Below, piece by piece: positions 47,690 through 61,030 of a stretch of DNA of 64,000 nt. Every line of letters begins with the position of its first letter. Positions within the stretch are counted from its first letter, which is position 1. Source of the DNA: Hypomyces perniciosus (taxonomy: Eukaryota; Ascomycota; Sordariomycetes; Hypocreales; Hypocreaceae); assembly GCA_008477525.1 (NCBI GenBank), contig SPDT01000001.1:4712001-4776000 (forward strand), written 5' to 3'. A program made the translations under genes and the position numbers. The notes under the pieces are model-generated. The model did no database searches. It had not been told where the DNA came from and saw only the letters and a list, made by a program, of their open reading frames with translations.

Positions 47690-47920
47690 AATAGTAGTAG
47701 GAGTAAAGGTAAAAGTAAAGGCAGCTATAAAAGTAGCTATAATAAAAGTAAGTATAAAAGCAGCCATAAAAGTCGCTATTAAAATAGCAGCAGTAGTAAT
47801 AAAGGTAAAGGCTAAAGTAAAAGAAGTAATAGGGATAAGTGTTAAAGTTAAAGTAAAAGTAAAAAAAGCAGTTAAACTAGTTAATATAAAAGTAGGAGTT
47901 GTAGTAAATATAGGTATTTA
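47690..47920 (+). other. Low-complexity (former poly-Gln) tract of F
   Basis: A run of AGTARTAGTAAAGG-like triplets. In the corresponding tract of E, read on its coding strand, TAG/CAG triplets dominate, as if CAG-encoded glutamines had become TAG. This suggests a Gln-rich segment near the C-terminus of the element's protein. Confidence 0.4.
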
Positions 47921-48409
47921 GCTAGCTAAGCAATTAATACTGCAATAAGTGACTTTTAAAGGGTAACTATAACTATACTTTACTAATAAAGTATTTTTCT
48001 GTTATAATTTTACTATTAGCTAATAAATATATAATATAAAAAGATTAATTAGAAATATAATATTTATAGTAAAGGCTATATTTTTATTAATATTAATATT
48101 AATAATATTAAGAATTAAAAAAGAAAAAGAAAAATGAAAATGAAAAGGCAGTTAATATATTTATTTTAACTATTTAAAATTTATTTATTTATTTAAAAAG
48201 CTTTAGTATTTAATTTTCTATTATTATAAATTAATAATAACTATAGTATTTATATTCCTTTTACTTTTATAATAAAATATTAATATATATTTATAATAAA
48301 AAGCTTTTAATTAAGTAAAAGAGGCTTTAAAAGTGCAGTTAGTTAATTATAATACTATAAATAAATTAAAATAATAGTTAATAAAGTATTAGGAATAGCT
48401 TTATTAACC

Positions 48410-48417
48410 AAGGGGTA
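48410..48417 (+). other. Polypurine tract of F
   Basis: AAGGGGTA directly before the 3' LTR; E has AGGGGGTA at the same place on its coding strand. Confidence 0.65.
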
Positions 48418-48681
48418 TATTAAGTTAAATAGGCTAAGACTTTACTGTTAATTACTGCTAATAGGCTTTTATTTATTTATAAAGCAGATATAAGCTAATA
48501 TATATATCGCGTAAACAATATATTAAACTATATAAACGCTTATAGTGCCTATATACAGCTTCGTTTGTATATTAGCTATATATATATATAGTAAGGCCAC
48601 TATAATATATTCTCTTTTATAGAATTAAGCTTTATTTCCTATCTCTTTATACTTTATATAACTATACTGCGCTTTGTTATA
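48418..48681 (+). repeat. 3' LTR of F
   Basis: 264 bp, starting TATTAAGTTAAATAGGC and ending CTTTGTTATA. Less RIP-mutated than the 5' LTR. Confidence 0.75.
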
Positions 48682-48684
48682 TAG

Positions 48685-48893
48685 GTTTATTAAAGCTTTA
48701 CTATAGCAGCACTTAAAGTATTTTAAAGTACTATTAAATTTAATAAATATACAGTTACTAGAACGAAATATATAAAAATATAGGAAATTAATTAATTTTA
48801 GTTTATAGGCTGCCAGCTATAGAGGTATATTTTATTAATATAATCACTATTTTTTAAAAGTTTTCTAGCTTTTATATACTTATATATAAAACG

Positions 48894-48924
<31 letters not shown>

Positions 48925-48975
48925 TAAAGTAACTACTTTTTTAAAGTAAATTAAATCCTTTTTTTTAATAAATTA
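48685..48975 (+). repeat. 290-bp direct repeat, copy 2 (after F)
   Basis: Internal sequence of the E/F family directly abutting the F 3' LTR, ended by the insertion of element B. It includes an (ATT)n run near 48897-48925. Confidence 0.65.
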
Positions 48976-48978
48976 AAT

Positions 48979-49140
48979 TATTACAGGACTAAACTTGCCC
49001 TTTAATAATTTATTAATATTATATATATCCTTATATAATAACCTAGTCCTATACCTTTAAACTATATTCTTATAGCTTTTTGCCTTATTTTAGGTATAAT
49101 AAAGATATTACTTTAACCTAGTATTTTATATACTATAATA
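48979..49140 (+). repeat. 5' LTR of element B
   Basis: 162 bp, TATTACAG...ACTATAATA, strongly RIP-mutated version of the A LTR. Confidence 0.85.
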
Positions 49141-50740
49141 GTTTATACCTTCCTATAATAACTGCACTATTACCTTTCGCCTTTAACCCTGCCTTAAAAG
49201 ATTAATAAAATAACTAATAGCCTAGTTATAATCCTATAAAGAGCCTTATATATTATAAGAAATTTATTAATCTTTAACTATAGCGAGACTTTAAACCTAA
49301 AAGCCTATATCCCTGCAGTAAAGACTATACTTTAACTTAACTTTTTAGCCTATATTTAATTCCTTAACCTATATTTAATTTAAAAATATTAAAGTAAAAA
49401 TAAAAAATAGCAAAAGGGACTTTAATTAAAAAGCAAAACTTATTAACTATTTCTATAACTAGCTTTATATTTATATTATTTTAAAAGTTTATAATAAGAA
49501 TTATATCTTAACTTTATAGCTTTAAATATTAAAATTTAAGTAATTTTTTAATATTATCTTTAATTACTTTTAAAATTAAAAGTATAACTTTAATATAGCG
49601 TTAAAATAAAAAAAGTTTAAAAATACTATTATTATTAAAAACCTGAAGCTCATTTAATATAAACTTTAAAGTTAAAGTAATATAATGAATAAGTTTATTA
49701 AAGTTAAAAGTAATAATATTTTAAAGTATTAAATTAATAACTTTAAAAAGAAATTTAATATTAAAAATAAAAATATAAAAATATATTAATAAAAGTATAT
49801 AAATTAATATTTTACTATATTATATAATATTATAATTAATATTAAATATTTTAATATGTTTTACAAATATATCCTTTATATTTAACAGTTAATTACATAA
49901 TAATATTTATAATTTAATATAAAAAGTATTTAATTATATTATAATATAAAAAGATAACTATATAATATAAAAATAAAAAAATAGTAATACTTTTATTAAA
50001 TTTTTAAACTTATAGTATAAAACTTTTAACTTTTTGCAATTTATTATTTAAAAGTTTAATATTTACTAAATAGTAAATAAACTATTTTAAAACTTTATTA
50101 TTAAGTTTTATAAATTAATAGTTTAAGCTAGTAAAATTAATATTTAAAAAGTAAATGCCTTTTACTTTAAAGTATTTAAAAAAATAACTATTACTTTTAT
50201 TAATAAAAGTAATAAACCTATAAATAAAAATAAATTAGTTTATTTAAAGAACTTTTAATTAAAAAGTTTATAATAACTTTAAAGAGTAAGCCTATTACAT
50301 TAAATTTAAGGCGATTATATATTTAAAAAGTTAAATAATAACTATAATTTTTAATAAACTTTACCTTAAAATAAATTAAACCCTTTAAATTAAAAAGATA
50401 TAGGCAATTTTATATAATTAAATACTATATCCTTTACTTTATAATATAAAAGAAATTAATAACTTTATAACCTATATTATTATTATAGTAGTTAATATAT
50501 AATTAGTAATTATATAGAAAAGCAGAAAGTTAATACCATAAAACTTTAAACTTTATATTAATATAATAGCAGTTTCGTAGAATATAGAATATATTAAAGT
50601 AATAGCACTATAGCGCTTTAAAGTAAAGTATATATTTTAAGATAAGGAAAAAGTATACTAGTACTATAAGTTCCTATTCCTTAATTCCTATAATATTAAT
50701 ACTTCCTAGTTTAAAAAAACCTATTATACTATAAAAACTA
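48979..50740 (+). mobile_element. Truncated gypsy element B (A family)
   Basis: A 162-bp 5' LTR followed by about 1.6 kb matching the first part of element A (28419 down to about 26830). The match stops near 50740, in the sequence CCTATTATACTATA. No 3' LTR is present, so the copy is truncated. Confidence 0.85.
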
Positions 50741-50949
50741 TTAAAAAGAAGGGCTAAAAAGCAAGGATTTTAATATAATTAGGCAACTTTCCTATTTTAG
50801 CAAGACCTAGAAGTAGGCTTGACGCTAGGACTAAGTTCCTAAAGGAACTTTAATATAAGTCACGAAATTTCTATTATCTTTAATAATAACAATTAAGCTA
50901 AAACTAGCTACCCCGCCTACCCGAGACTTAATACAATAACTATACTAGC
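50741..50949. other. Linker of less degraded DNA between B and H
   Basis: It retains GACGCTAGGACTAAGTTCC and CTACCCCGCCTACCCGAGAC, unusual in this block. No frame or repeat match. Confidence 0.45.
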
Positions 50950-51316
50950 TATTGTCAAAAATTTAATTAAAATGGTTTCCTATTTATATAGCTGTAAATC
51001 AATTTAGCCAATTTCCTATATAAATAAATTGTATAGAAAATAGAAATATAGCTATAAACCTAATTCTGCTACTATATACCTATTATTAAATTAAAAGGCT
51101 ATTATAAAAGATAAAGTATTATGATATAATTACTTTTATAACAGCTATATATTACTAGTTATTTTATAGCTTCTAGCTATTACATTAAATATAATTTAAT
51201 TGTTTATTTTATTATTTACCTAGTAAACTTTTAATTGTTTCCTTATTACTATATTATATATAGCTTTTTAAAAGCTATATATAAATAAAGTTTAGTATAA
51301 CTTTATTATTTTAATA
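50950..51316 (+). repeat. 5' LTR of element H
   Basis: 367 bp, starting TATTGTCAAAAATTT (TGTTGTC before RIP) and ending TTTTAATA. Matches the LTRs at 1045-1408 and 39596-39963. Confidence 0.75.
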
Positions 51317-51327
51317 GGTTATAAGCC
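51317..51327 (+). other. Primer-binding site of H, half-tRNA-Met type
   Basis: GGTTATAAGCC directly after the LTR, one G-to-A step from GGTTATGAGCC, the complement of the initiator tRNA-Met anticodon arm. Same type as in the TRIM. Confidence 0.65.
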
Positions 51328-52116
51328 TAAAAGAGTTTTCTTTAAATCTCGATTAATAGATTACTTTAATAATTATAGTATTTCCTTTAGCGCTATTATA
51401 GTATTTATAGTAGGTTTTATAGTATTTATTTTAATACTTATATTAATATTTTTAAGATATTTTAGCTATCTAAAACTATTTTTAAGCTTCTACTATAAAT
51501 ACTATTATAGTTATAATAATACTACTTATATTATTATTTTTATATACTATATAGTTTATTTTTTATTTTAATGCAACATAGGTTTAATGTTAATAGTATA
51601 AGTTAACCTATTAAAGCTCCTAGTAGCTTTATTTCTTTAATTAAAGATAATAGCTTTCCTTAACAGTAAAGGGACCTATTTATTTCAGTATAAAATATAA
51701 AATAAAAGCTTTAAGTATAGAGGGCTTTTATTAAAATAATAAAGGTATAGTTAAAGGGTTAAAATTCTACTATATTATAGTTATTTAATACTTTAACTAG
51801 CTTAACTACTTTTATTTAAATCTTTAACTTTAATAAACTATTAGTTTAATAACGGTTAATCCTATAGCCTTTATTTTAATATTAATATAAACTCTTACTT
51901 TTATTCCTATATTAATCCAAATTCTATTTTTACTTATTCCTTAACCTTAAACTATTATTTTTACTTTAAATAATAGTTTTATTAAAAAGGTATTAAAAAA
52001 AATCTATAACTTTTTAGAGAGCTATAAGTTAATAGGTTTTAATAACTTTAATTAATAAAAATATTTTTTAAATATTATATTAAAGGGTATAAATTACTAT
52101 ACTTTTATAGAAAATC

Positions 52117-52382
52117 TATAGTAGAGCGCAGTATAGTTATATAAAGTATAAAGAGATAAGAAACAAAGCTTGATTCTATAAAAGAGAATATACTATAATG
52201 GCCTTGCTATATATATATATAGCTAATATAAAGAAGAAGCTGTATATGGGCGCTTTATAAGCGCCTATATAGTCTAATATATCGTTTATATAATATATAT
52301 ATTAGTTTATATCTACTTATATAGCAGATAAAAGCTCCTTAGTACTAATAAACAGTAAGGCCTTAGCCTATTTAACCTAATA
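52117..52382 (-). repeat. 3' LTR of E
   Basis: 266 bp, minus-strand start TATTAGGTTAAATAGGC. Confidence 0.85.
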
Positions 52383-53039
52383 TACCCCCTAGTTAATAAA
52401 GCTATTCTTAATACTTTATTAACTGCTACTCTAGCTTATTTATAATATTATAATTAACTAGCTGCGCTTTTAAAGCCTTTTTTACTTAATTAAAAGCTTT
52501 TTATTATAAATATATATTAATATTCTATTATAGAGCTAAAAGGAATATAAGCGCTATAGCTATTATTAATTTATAATAATAGGAAGTTAAATAATAAAGC
52601 TCTTTGAGCAGGTAAATTAATTTTAAATAGCTAGAATAGGTATATTAACTGCCCTTTAGCCCTATTCTTTACTTTTTTTCTTTAATTATTAATATTATTA
52701 TTAATATTAATAATAATATTAATAGTAACAGTAATAGTAGTATAGCTTTTACTATAAATATTATACTTTTAATTAATTCCCTTTATATTATATATTTATT
52801 AGCTAATAGCGAAATTAGAGAAAAAAAATACTTTATTAATAAAGTATAGTTATAGTCGCCCCTTAAAGGTGGCTTATTACACTATTAGTTGCTTAGCTAA
52901 CTAAGCGGCTATACCTATTACTGCTCCTGCTTTTACGCTAGCTGTTACTTTAACTCCTGCTTTTACACTAACTGGTTTTATTTAGTTAAGGGATACTGCG
53001 GCTTTTGCCGCTTTTAATATACGCTATACTGCTACTATT

Positions 53040-53210
53040 ATAGCTGCTTATAAAATATGCCTTACTGCTACGGCAGCTGTTGCTTTTACTTTAGCCCCTG
53101 CCTTTATTACTACTATTACTACTCTAGTAGCTACTTTTACAGCTATCCCTACTTTTACCTTTACTACTGCTACTACTCTTATCCCTACTACTACTATATT
53201 ATTATCCCCT
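53040..53210 (-). other. Former CAG-repeat (poly-Gln) tract of E
   Basis: On the coding strand the tract is a run of TAG, CAG, TAA and GGG/AAA triplets in one register. If each TAG/TAA derives from CAG/CAA by C-to-T, it was a Gln-rich segment. Confidence 0.45.
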
Positions 53211-56200
53211 TTTTATAATGGTTACTTAAAGTTAATAATCGCTAATAAAAGAGACTTCTCTTAATATATTTCCATTACCTACTCTTAATAATATACTATT
53301 TACTTTAATAGTAATTATTAATATACCCTTTAATACACTCCTTTTTAATTTACTTATATTACTTTATTTAATTATATACTTTATAATTATTTAGTGCTTA
53401 TATTAATTATATACTAGCTTTTTTAAGCTATAAATAAAAAGGATACTTAAGTAAATATACTCTCTGTTCTTTATATACTTATAAGTTTATATAATTAAAT
53501 AGTAATTTAATATAAAAAGGCATTATACTGTTAATTTAACTTATTAAAAGAGGAGAACTTAATTTACTTTAAAGAGGCTACTGCTTTAAGCAGTAGCGAT
53601 AATAATAATAATACCCTTTATATATAGGCGTATAAAGGCTAAAAAGTTTTAAAGAATAGTTATTATTATAATAAAATATACCCCCTATAATATATAGCCT
53701 ATACGCTAAAATTAACTAGTTTCCTATATTTTTATATATTTTATTCCAGTAACTATATATCTATTAAGTTTAATAATACTTTAAAATACTTAAAGCGCTG
53801 CTATAATAAGGCTTTAATAAATTTATTAATAAATATAAAGTTAATAGAAAAATAAGAAATAATAAATAGTTTTTTCTAGTATTCCCGCTAAAGCTATATA
53901 TTTTATATATTAATATCATATAGGTAAATATTAATTTATATACTCTTTTTAATTATAAGGTATATAGTTAATTAATTATTATAATTAATATTTTAGTTAA
54001 TGCCAGGCTTAAATTTTATCTTTTAAAAAAGGTAATATAAATTTATAGCCTTTTTTATTATTTAAATAAAGGCAAATAGGTTAATTTTTATTATCAATAT
54101 ACTAATAGTACTTTAATATATTATATTTTATAGGATAAAGTTTAAAAAAAGTATAATAAAATACCTTTAAAATAATCTTTAAATATTTATATTATTAGTA
54201 AAAAAAGTATTACTTAAAGCAGTTAAAACTTATATTTCTCTTTTCCTTTAATATTAAAGACTTAAAAAACATTATATATATAAATAGTAAATTAATTAAT
54301 TAACTGCTTTAAAATACTCTTTACTAAGGTTAATTAAAAACCATAATAAAGCTAAGGCACTATAAACTATATTAAGCCTTATTATAATAACTATATAAAG
54401 CACTAATCCTACTTTCTTTTAATATATCTTAATACTTACTTTTAAAGCTGATAATATACTTTTTTAAAGCTTTATAATAGGTATTAAAATTATAAAAAGC
54501 TATATTCCTTTATTTAACTTAAATTGTTTTGCAATTTTCTTAAAATAAATCTTATAGGCAAAGTATATCCTATACTTATATAGTTATAAGTAATTTTAAT
54601 TTTTAAAAACTATTATATATCTCCTTTACTATAAAGCTAATACTTTACTTTTAAAGCATGTAATAGTTTAATATAAAGAGCTTTATTATTATAAGAATAT
54701 ATAATTAGAATATTATTTATATAGAATATAATAAAGATTTTTTAAGTTTTATTATAAAAGAGATAAGGCTTTTTAAAGCTTAAAATTAACCTTTATTACC
54801 TTAAAGTTAAAAATAATTTATTAAACTATAGCTTTAGTAAGTCTTTTAAGCTATATAAGGCTTTTATAAACTTTCAATAAATATTTAACTATTTAAAACC
54901 TTTAAAGAGCTTATATACTATTAGTTTTAAGTTTTTATCTTTAAAGGCATTAAAAAAGCATTTTTAATATTATACTACTTTAATTTAAAGTTAAACTTTA
55001 CTATAAAAGCAATAAATATATAAAAAGAATATACTATTAATATAGCTATATATACTCTTTATAATACAGTATTTTTATAAATCTTTATAAACTATAAAAT
55101 AAACTTTATAGTATTCTAGATTTTTATTCTAGTTAATTTATAGATACAAACCTAATATACTAGTAATAACTTTATTATTACCTTTAAATATAATATCTTT
55201 TATTAAATTCTTTTTATATAAAGAGTTAATTTTATTGTATATAGTTTACTTCAATTAATCTTTAAGTAAGTATTTTATAAACTCTTTCTAGTCTTTTAGC
55301 GGTTTTACTAAATCCTTTTAATAAACAGTTAATTTATTAAAAGCTATACTTATATAAAAGAAGATTTATAGTTTATTATTATATTAAAAATAATAAATAC
55401 TATTTTTACACTTTTTAATTTATTACTTATTATCTTTTATTAATTAAGCAGCAGTTAATATAACATTAAATTAAAAAGTTTAATAATTATTAAATATATA
55501 CTAGGCTTATTATCTTTAAAAGCAATACTTAAAGTATATGTTTTAATACTATATACTAAAAAATATTTATTAGCCTTTTTTATAGGTTACTTCCTTTAAA
55601 GTCTTAAACTTTTATAAATATTAACTATTACTTTACTGCTTAAAAGATTATTAACTAGTATTTCTTTAAAAGTCTACTCTTTTTTTATAAACGTAAGCGA
55701 ATTTTTTATATACTAATCTGCTTTTAACTTTAGCAGACTATCCTGTTTTATTAAGTTATATACCTTTAATATATAAGGCTGTTTTTCTACTATCTTTTTT
55801 TATAAAAAGGGGTAAATTATTTATAAAAGTATTACTTGAGGTTTTTATTAACGCGCTAATATTATTTATAAAGATTAACTGTTTTAAGGTAGCCTTTAAT
55901 ATTTAAAGACTAAAAGGTTCTTTTAAATGCGCTAATAGTTTACTTAAAGTATTTATTAAGCTATCTTTAATACTCTATACCTCTATTACCTTTAAAAGTA
56001 TCTTTTCTTTTTTTATTACTTATAAAGGTATTTTTTACTATAGGAATATATATTAAAAAGAGTTTAAATTGTAGCTTTTTTTTAACTTTATTAAATAACT
56101 TATTTAATTTAATTATAAAAAGTTTATCTATAATCTCTTTCTTACTATTAAAAAAGCTAATTTCATTAAACTATATATTTTTTATAATAATTATTTTTAT

Positions 56201-58999
56201 TATATAAAGTAATTAAATATAATATATATTATTTATAGTATAGCTAATAAAATATTTAATTAGCCTTTTAAGTTTAGTTTTAAATTCTTTTTTTTCTAGT
56301 TAACTTTATAGTCTTTATTAAATATATAAATATAGTAGCTATATATATAAAGCCCGCTATAATTTAACTATAAATCTATAAAAAACTCTTTTATTAAAAG
56401 GGGCATAAAGTTACGGAACTATTACTTTAATTTATTAACAGGTAATATTATATTAAAGCTATATATAGGATTTATATTAATAATATATACTGCAGCTTTT
56501 ATACTCTTTAACTATAAATTAATTAAAAAACTTATAGCTTTTAATATCTTAATTTATTTATTTATAACCTTTTAACCTACCTGTTTTAAAGCACTATTTA
56601 GCTTATATATATAAAAAGGGGCAAGCTTTAAAATAATACCATCTATATTAACTTAAATCTAAAAGCGTAATAAACTTTTAACTATAATTATAGCTTTCTT
56701 ATTATCCTATTTAAAGAAATATATAAAGATATTATATTGCGTTTTTATTATATTTATAAAGTTAGAAAAGCATGAAAAATAGTTTCTTATTCTTTATTTA
56801 ATAAAAGGCATATATATAACTATATAGTATATTTTCCTTTAAGTATTAAAAGCTAATTATCTTTATTATATCTTTAAAGATAGTTTTAAAAATCCTAGTG
56901 CACTTTAAAAAACAGTTTTAGCATTTATTTCTTAAATAGTCTGCAAAAGATAACCTGTTTTATATATATAAAAGTATAAGCCTTATAATCTATATATATT
57001 GTTCCTTTAATATATATATTCCTTATATTCTTTATAAGCGCTTTAATCGCTTTTAGGCCTAAATATCTTAATTATAGATATTAAAGCTATTTTAAATTAT
57101 ATTATAATATTAAAGGATTATATATTAATCTTTTCCTATTTCTTAATACTATATAAATGCTATAATCTATATTAAAAAGTATAAAAAAAGCTATTAAATT
57201 GTTTAGTATAATATATTTAACGATAAAGGTAGTATAAAGTAATAAAGGTTTATATTAACGAAATAAAAGATTATACCTATACTTTACTTTCTTTATAATA
57301 GTATTTAAATTAACTGTATTAGTATAAAGTATATTATTGCACTTTATTAACTAAATCACTACTTTTTAAAGCTTTAATAAAAATATAATATTAATATAGA
57401 ATCTTTTAACTACAGCTATATCTATAAGCTTAATAAAGTGCATTATCTTTTAATATAAATTATAAAGAGTATTCTTTAATAAATAATATCCTGTTTAATT
57501 ATAAAGTAGCTAGCTCTTTTTACTTTTATATAATCCTTTTTTATATTTAAAATAAAAAAGCTAGGAATAAAGTAGTTTTTATTATTTATAAAATAAATAG
57601 TATTATATATATTAAAAAAAGTATTTTAAAAAAGGCACTAACGTATATCTTATATATTAATATATATTAATATATTTATTAAAATATACTATAAAGCTTA
57701 TATTTTCTTTATTAATTCAGTTTAAGGAGATTAAGGCAGCTATAATAGTTAAGGCTATTCCTTTTTATATTAAAGCAGTAAAGTTAATACCCTTTTTACT
57801 AAGCTTTTTGCAGGTAACCTATTATTTATTTTCTTACAGGCATATATAAATCTCTATAGCTTACTTAAATATAAAATAATATTTCCCTTTTTTATTAAGC
57901 TTTTTAATAAATGCAATATATACTTTACTGCAGTTATTTAAAGGCTAAGTATACCTTTTAAGTCTATAAAGGCACTCTTTACTAATAAAAGGCTTTAAGT
58001 ATATATTACTATTACTTAATATATTATTTAAATAGTTATTAAATGTTATATAAATGCTATAAATATTGTTTTTTATATTCTTTATATTATTTAGAAATAG
58101 CCAGTTTAATTAATTAAAGGAAAGATCTTTTTTATTTTATTACTTTTAATTAAGCTATTTATATAGAATAAATAGTAGGCAGTAAAGCTTAAAGTAAAGT
58201 ATACTTTAATAGCTTTGAAAAAAGCTATTTAAAAAGCTATTCCTATAACTTTAACAAGCTTATACTTTACTGCATTTATATAAATATACGCCTAATAAAT
58301 ATACTATACTTTTGGCTTAATATTCCTATACTTTATTTTATATAGTATATATTAATAGGATAAATATATTTGTTTATATATTATATCCTTGCAAAAAGCT
58401 AATTAATCTTTAAGCTTTTCAATAATTTAATAAATAGTAAGCTTTATATTAAAATCTTTATTATTATTATAGGCTACTTTAATAGTAGTAGAGGCTAAAG
58501 CTATAGTTTAAAGGTCTATTAAGATTAAAGTATAAATATTAAAGTTAATTGTCTTTTAAATCTACTTTAAAATAATAATTTTAGCCTTCCTTTTTTTTTA
58601 TTACTAGTAATAAAAAATTAATGCTTTTAAAGTATATTATTATAGTAAATAAGAATATCTGCTAAAAAGGGGTTAAGAGTAAAAACTTTAATTGCAGTCT
58701 CTTTTACTTTTATTAAAGAAAGTGGTTTAAAAGTAAGGAAACTGTTATTTAGCTAATTAAAGAGATCTAGATTAATTTTATTCTATACTTTAATAGTAGT
58801 TATATAATTAATAAGAATAGTAATTTATTTAATTGACTAGACTATTAATTCTAGTTTTATAAAAGCAATATCCTTTATACTATTTATTATAAAAGATAGC
58901 TTTAGTAGCTTAAAGGCAAGGCTAACGGGTATAAAGAGAGATATAATATTAAAGTAAAGGTTTCTAGTAACTTTAATAGTTATTACCTAGGCTTATAAT

Positions 59000-59267
59000 T
59001 ATAGCAGAGCGCGGTATAGCTATATAAAGTATAGAGAGATAGGAAATAAAGCTTAATTCTATAAAAAAGAATATACTATAGTAGCCTCGCTATATATATA
59101 TATATAGCTAATATAAAAAAGAAGCTGTATATAGGCGCTTTATAAGTGCCTGCATAGTCTAATATATCGCTTATACAATATATATATTAACTTATATCTG
59201 CTCATATAGCAGATAAAAGCTCGCTAGCGCTAATAAACGGTAGGGCCCTAGCCTACTTAACCTAATA
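59000..59267 (-). repeat. 5' LTR of E
   Basis: 268 bp; differs from the 3' LTR by transitions and by the length of a (TA)n run. It keeps GCAGAGCGCGGTATAGC and GCTCGCTAGCGC. Confidence 0.85.
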
Positions 59268-59849
59268 AAATCCTATAATTATTAATTCCCTATTTAATTT
59301 AAAATAGGCTTTATTACTTATATTAATTAAAGAGAGTTTAATAACTATTTTTACTATATTTATTACTTAAATATAGAGCCTAAAAGAGGCATTTTTAGCA
59401 CTTAAAAGATAATATAATTACTTTAATATTCTATAAAAAGATTTGCTTTATAAAGAATTTTATTTATTAAATTATAGTAATTATAAAGGATTTTTAGCTA
59501 AATTTAATACTACTTTTACTAAATTATTAATTAAGCTAGCTATTTTAAAGGTTAATACTAATATACTAAACTAAATAAATTAATATTTAAATACTTTAAA
59601 AAAGATTTATTTTTAATATACTAAAAGAATTAAAAGAACTATTAAATTTAATAAAGCTATTACATAATTAATCAAAGGTTTTAATACTTAATTCTTTATA
59701 ATAAATATATTAAAGGAAACTAAAAGTTTATTTTTAACTATATATAAAGTTAATAAAGTTTTAAGGCCTTTTAAATCCCTTAATTAAAAGCTAGCTTTTA
59801 ATTTTTAAAAAAGAAAAGGAAATTAAAAAAACTAAAGAAATTAAAAAAA

Positions 59850-59870
59850 AAAAAAAAAAAAAAATAAAAC
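59850..59870 (+). repeat. Poly-A run inside H
   Basis: About 20 A in a row within the gag region of H, probably a decayed Lys-rich stretch. Confidence 0.7.
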
Positions 59871-60089
59871 TAAAAGTAATTTATAAATAATTTTACTTTT
59901 ATTAATATATATTATTTAACTATTAAAGGGTATAGCTTAAAAAAGCTATTAAAAGAGTCTTTTATTAAATCTATTAATAGTTTAAATAATAATTTAAATC
60001 TTTTATAAGCCTTAAATACTAAAAAAGGTAAAAAACCTTTTAAGCCTTTTAAATCTTTTCAAAAACCTAAACCCTTTAGACTTTTTATT

Positions 60090-61030
60090 TAAAATAGTTT
60101 ATTATATAATACTAGATCTATAGTTTATATAGTTAATTCTAGGAAATAGTTTATAGACTAAAGACTTAATAATAAGGAATTAAATATTATTTATACTAGT
60201 AATAGCTTTATTACCTTTAAAGGAATAAATATAACTACTTTTAATATTTTTAATAAAAATAATAACTATAAAAATATAATACTATTAAATACCCTTTTTT
60301 ACTTATAGCTAAATATAAACCTTATAATTAGGTTAAAGCACTATTAAATTAAAGGATATATTTAATATAATACTCTTTTTATTAAATCTATATAGTTAAT
60401 AAAGCTATTAAATCCTTTAAAATATAGTTTTTTCCTTACAATTAAAGGATATATTATACTATATAGCTATATAAATAGCTATTAACCGTATAGTTTAATA
60501 TAAATTTAAATTTCTATTATTAATAAAAAAAAGGCTAAAGAATATATAGCTATTTTGAAAGTAATAGCTTTATAAAAACTAATTAGATTTAATCTAAGGC
60601 TTATAAAAAAGAATAATCTTAAAGGAACGGATTTCTTTAAACTCCTTGAAACCTTAGGCTAAGTAAAGAAATAAATGCCTTATACGCCTTTATTGCCTAA
60701 AGAAATAAAAGGGAATAAGCTTATAGAGGATACCTTTATAAATAAAAGGCCCTATATGCCTAAAGAATCCTTTATTATTAAAGATTTAAAGGTTATTAAG
60801 CTATTTAAACTACAAGGAGATACTATTACTAGTCCTAGCTATAAACTATTAAAGCTAGCCCTTTTATAATATAAAAGACTAAATTATATTAATTTAAATT
60901 TATTAAAAAAAACTATTATAATAACTATTAGAATTTTTAACTTTAATTTTATTAAATAGACTAAATTTTACTATTTAGTATATAATAAAGCAAAAGCTAT
61001 TAAAAGGCTAAATTTAAAGTTAATTACTAA
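60090..61030 (+). pseudogene. H pol remnant: protease and integrase zinc-finger region
   Basis: Near 60110-60170 a run like SIVHIVNSRKQFI follows a WxxDSGA-type position, the copia protease signature. The GAG-pre-integrase part includes an unusually long surviving frame (60675-60869, 64 codons, starting MPYTPLLPKEIKG), which is a retroelement fragment, not a gene. It leads into LALL-stop-YKRLNYINLNLLKKT, the RLGH-type zinc-binding start of copia integrase. Confidence 0.65.

Larger units (their letters stand above)
41739..48681 (+). mobile_element. LTR retrotransposon F (copia-type priming), RIP-degraded, with nested solo LTR
   Basis: About 6.9 kb with related LTRs at both ends, a degenerate half-tRNA primer-binding site after the left LTR and a polypurine tract before the right one. 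It is the same family as E, in opposite orientation. A D-family LTR (43849-44250) is inserted in it; E lacks this insert at the matching place. The coding potential is not assigned: one stretch (about 45480-45720) is clearly conserved with E but matches no domain I recognise. The flanking 5-mers do not match. Confidence 0.75.
52117..59267 (-). mobile_element. LTR retrotransposon E (F family) inserted in H
   Basis: 7151 bp, perfect target duplication AAATC (52112-52116 and 59268-59272). The coding direction is minus: polypurine tract AGGGGGTA at 52383-52390 beside the left LTR, and the primer-binding site ATTATAAGCC ending at 58999 beside the right LTR. A stretch at about 55400-55720 is conserved with F but of unrecognised domain. 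A glutamine-type low-complexity tract (about 53040-53210) lies near the 3' end. All frames are interrupted by RIP-type stops. Confidence 0.85.

Noticed and set aside
60675..60869. 64-codon open frame in the AT-rich block
   Set aside because: It reads into the integrase start of copia element H and is a surviving retroelement fragment, not an independent gene.
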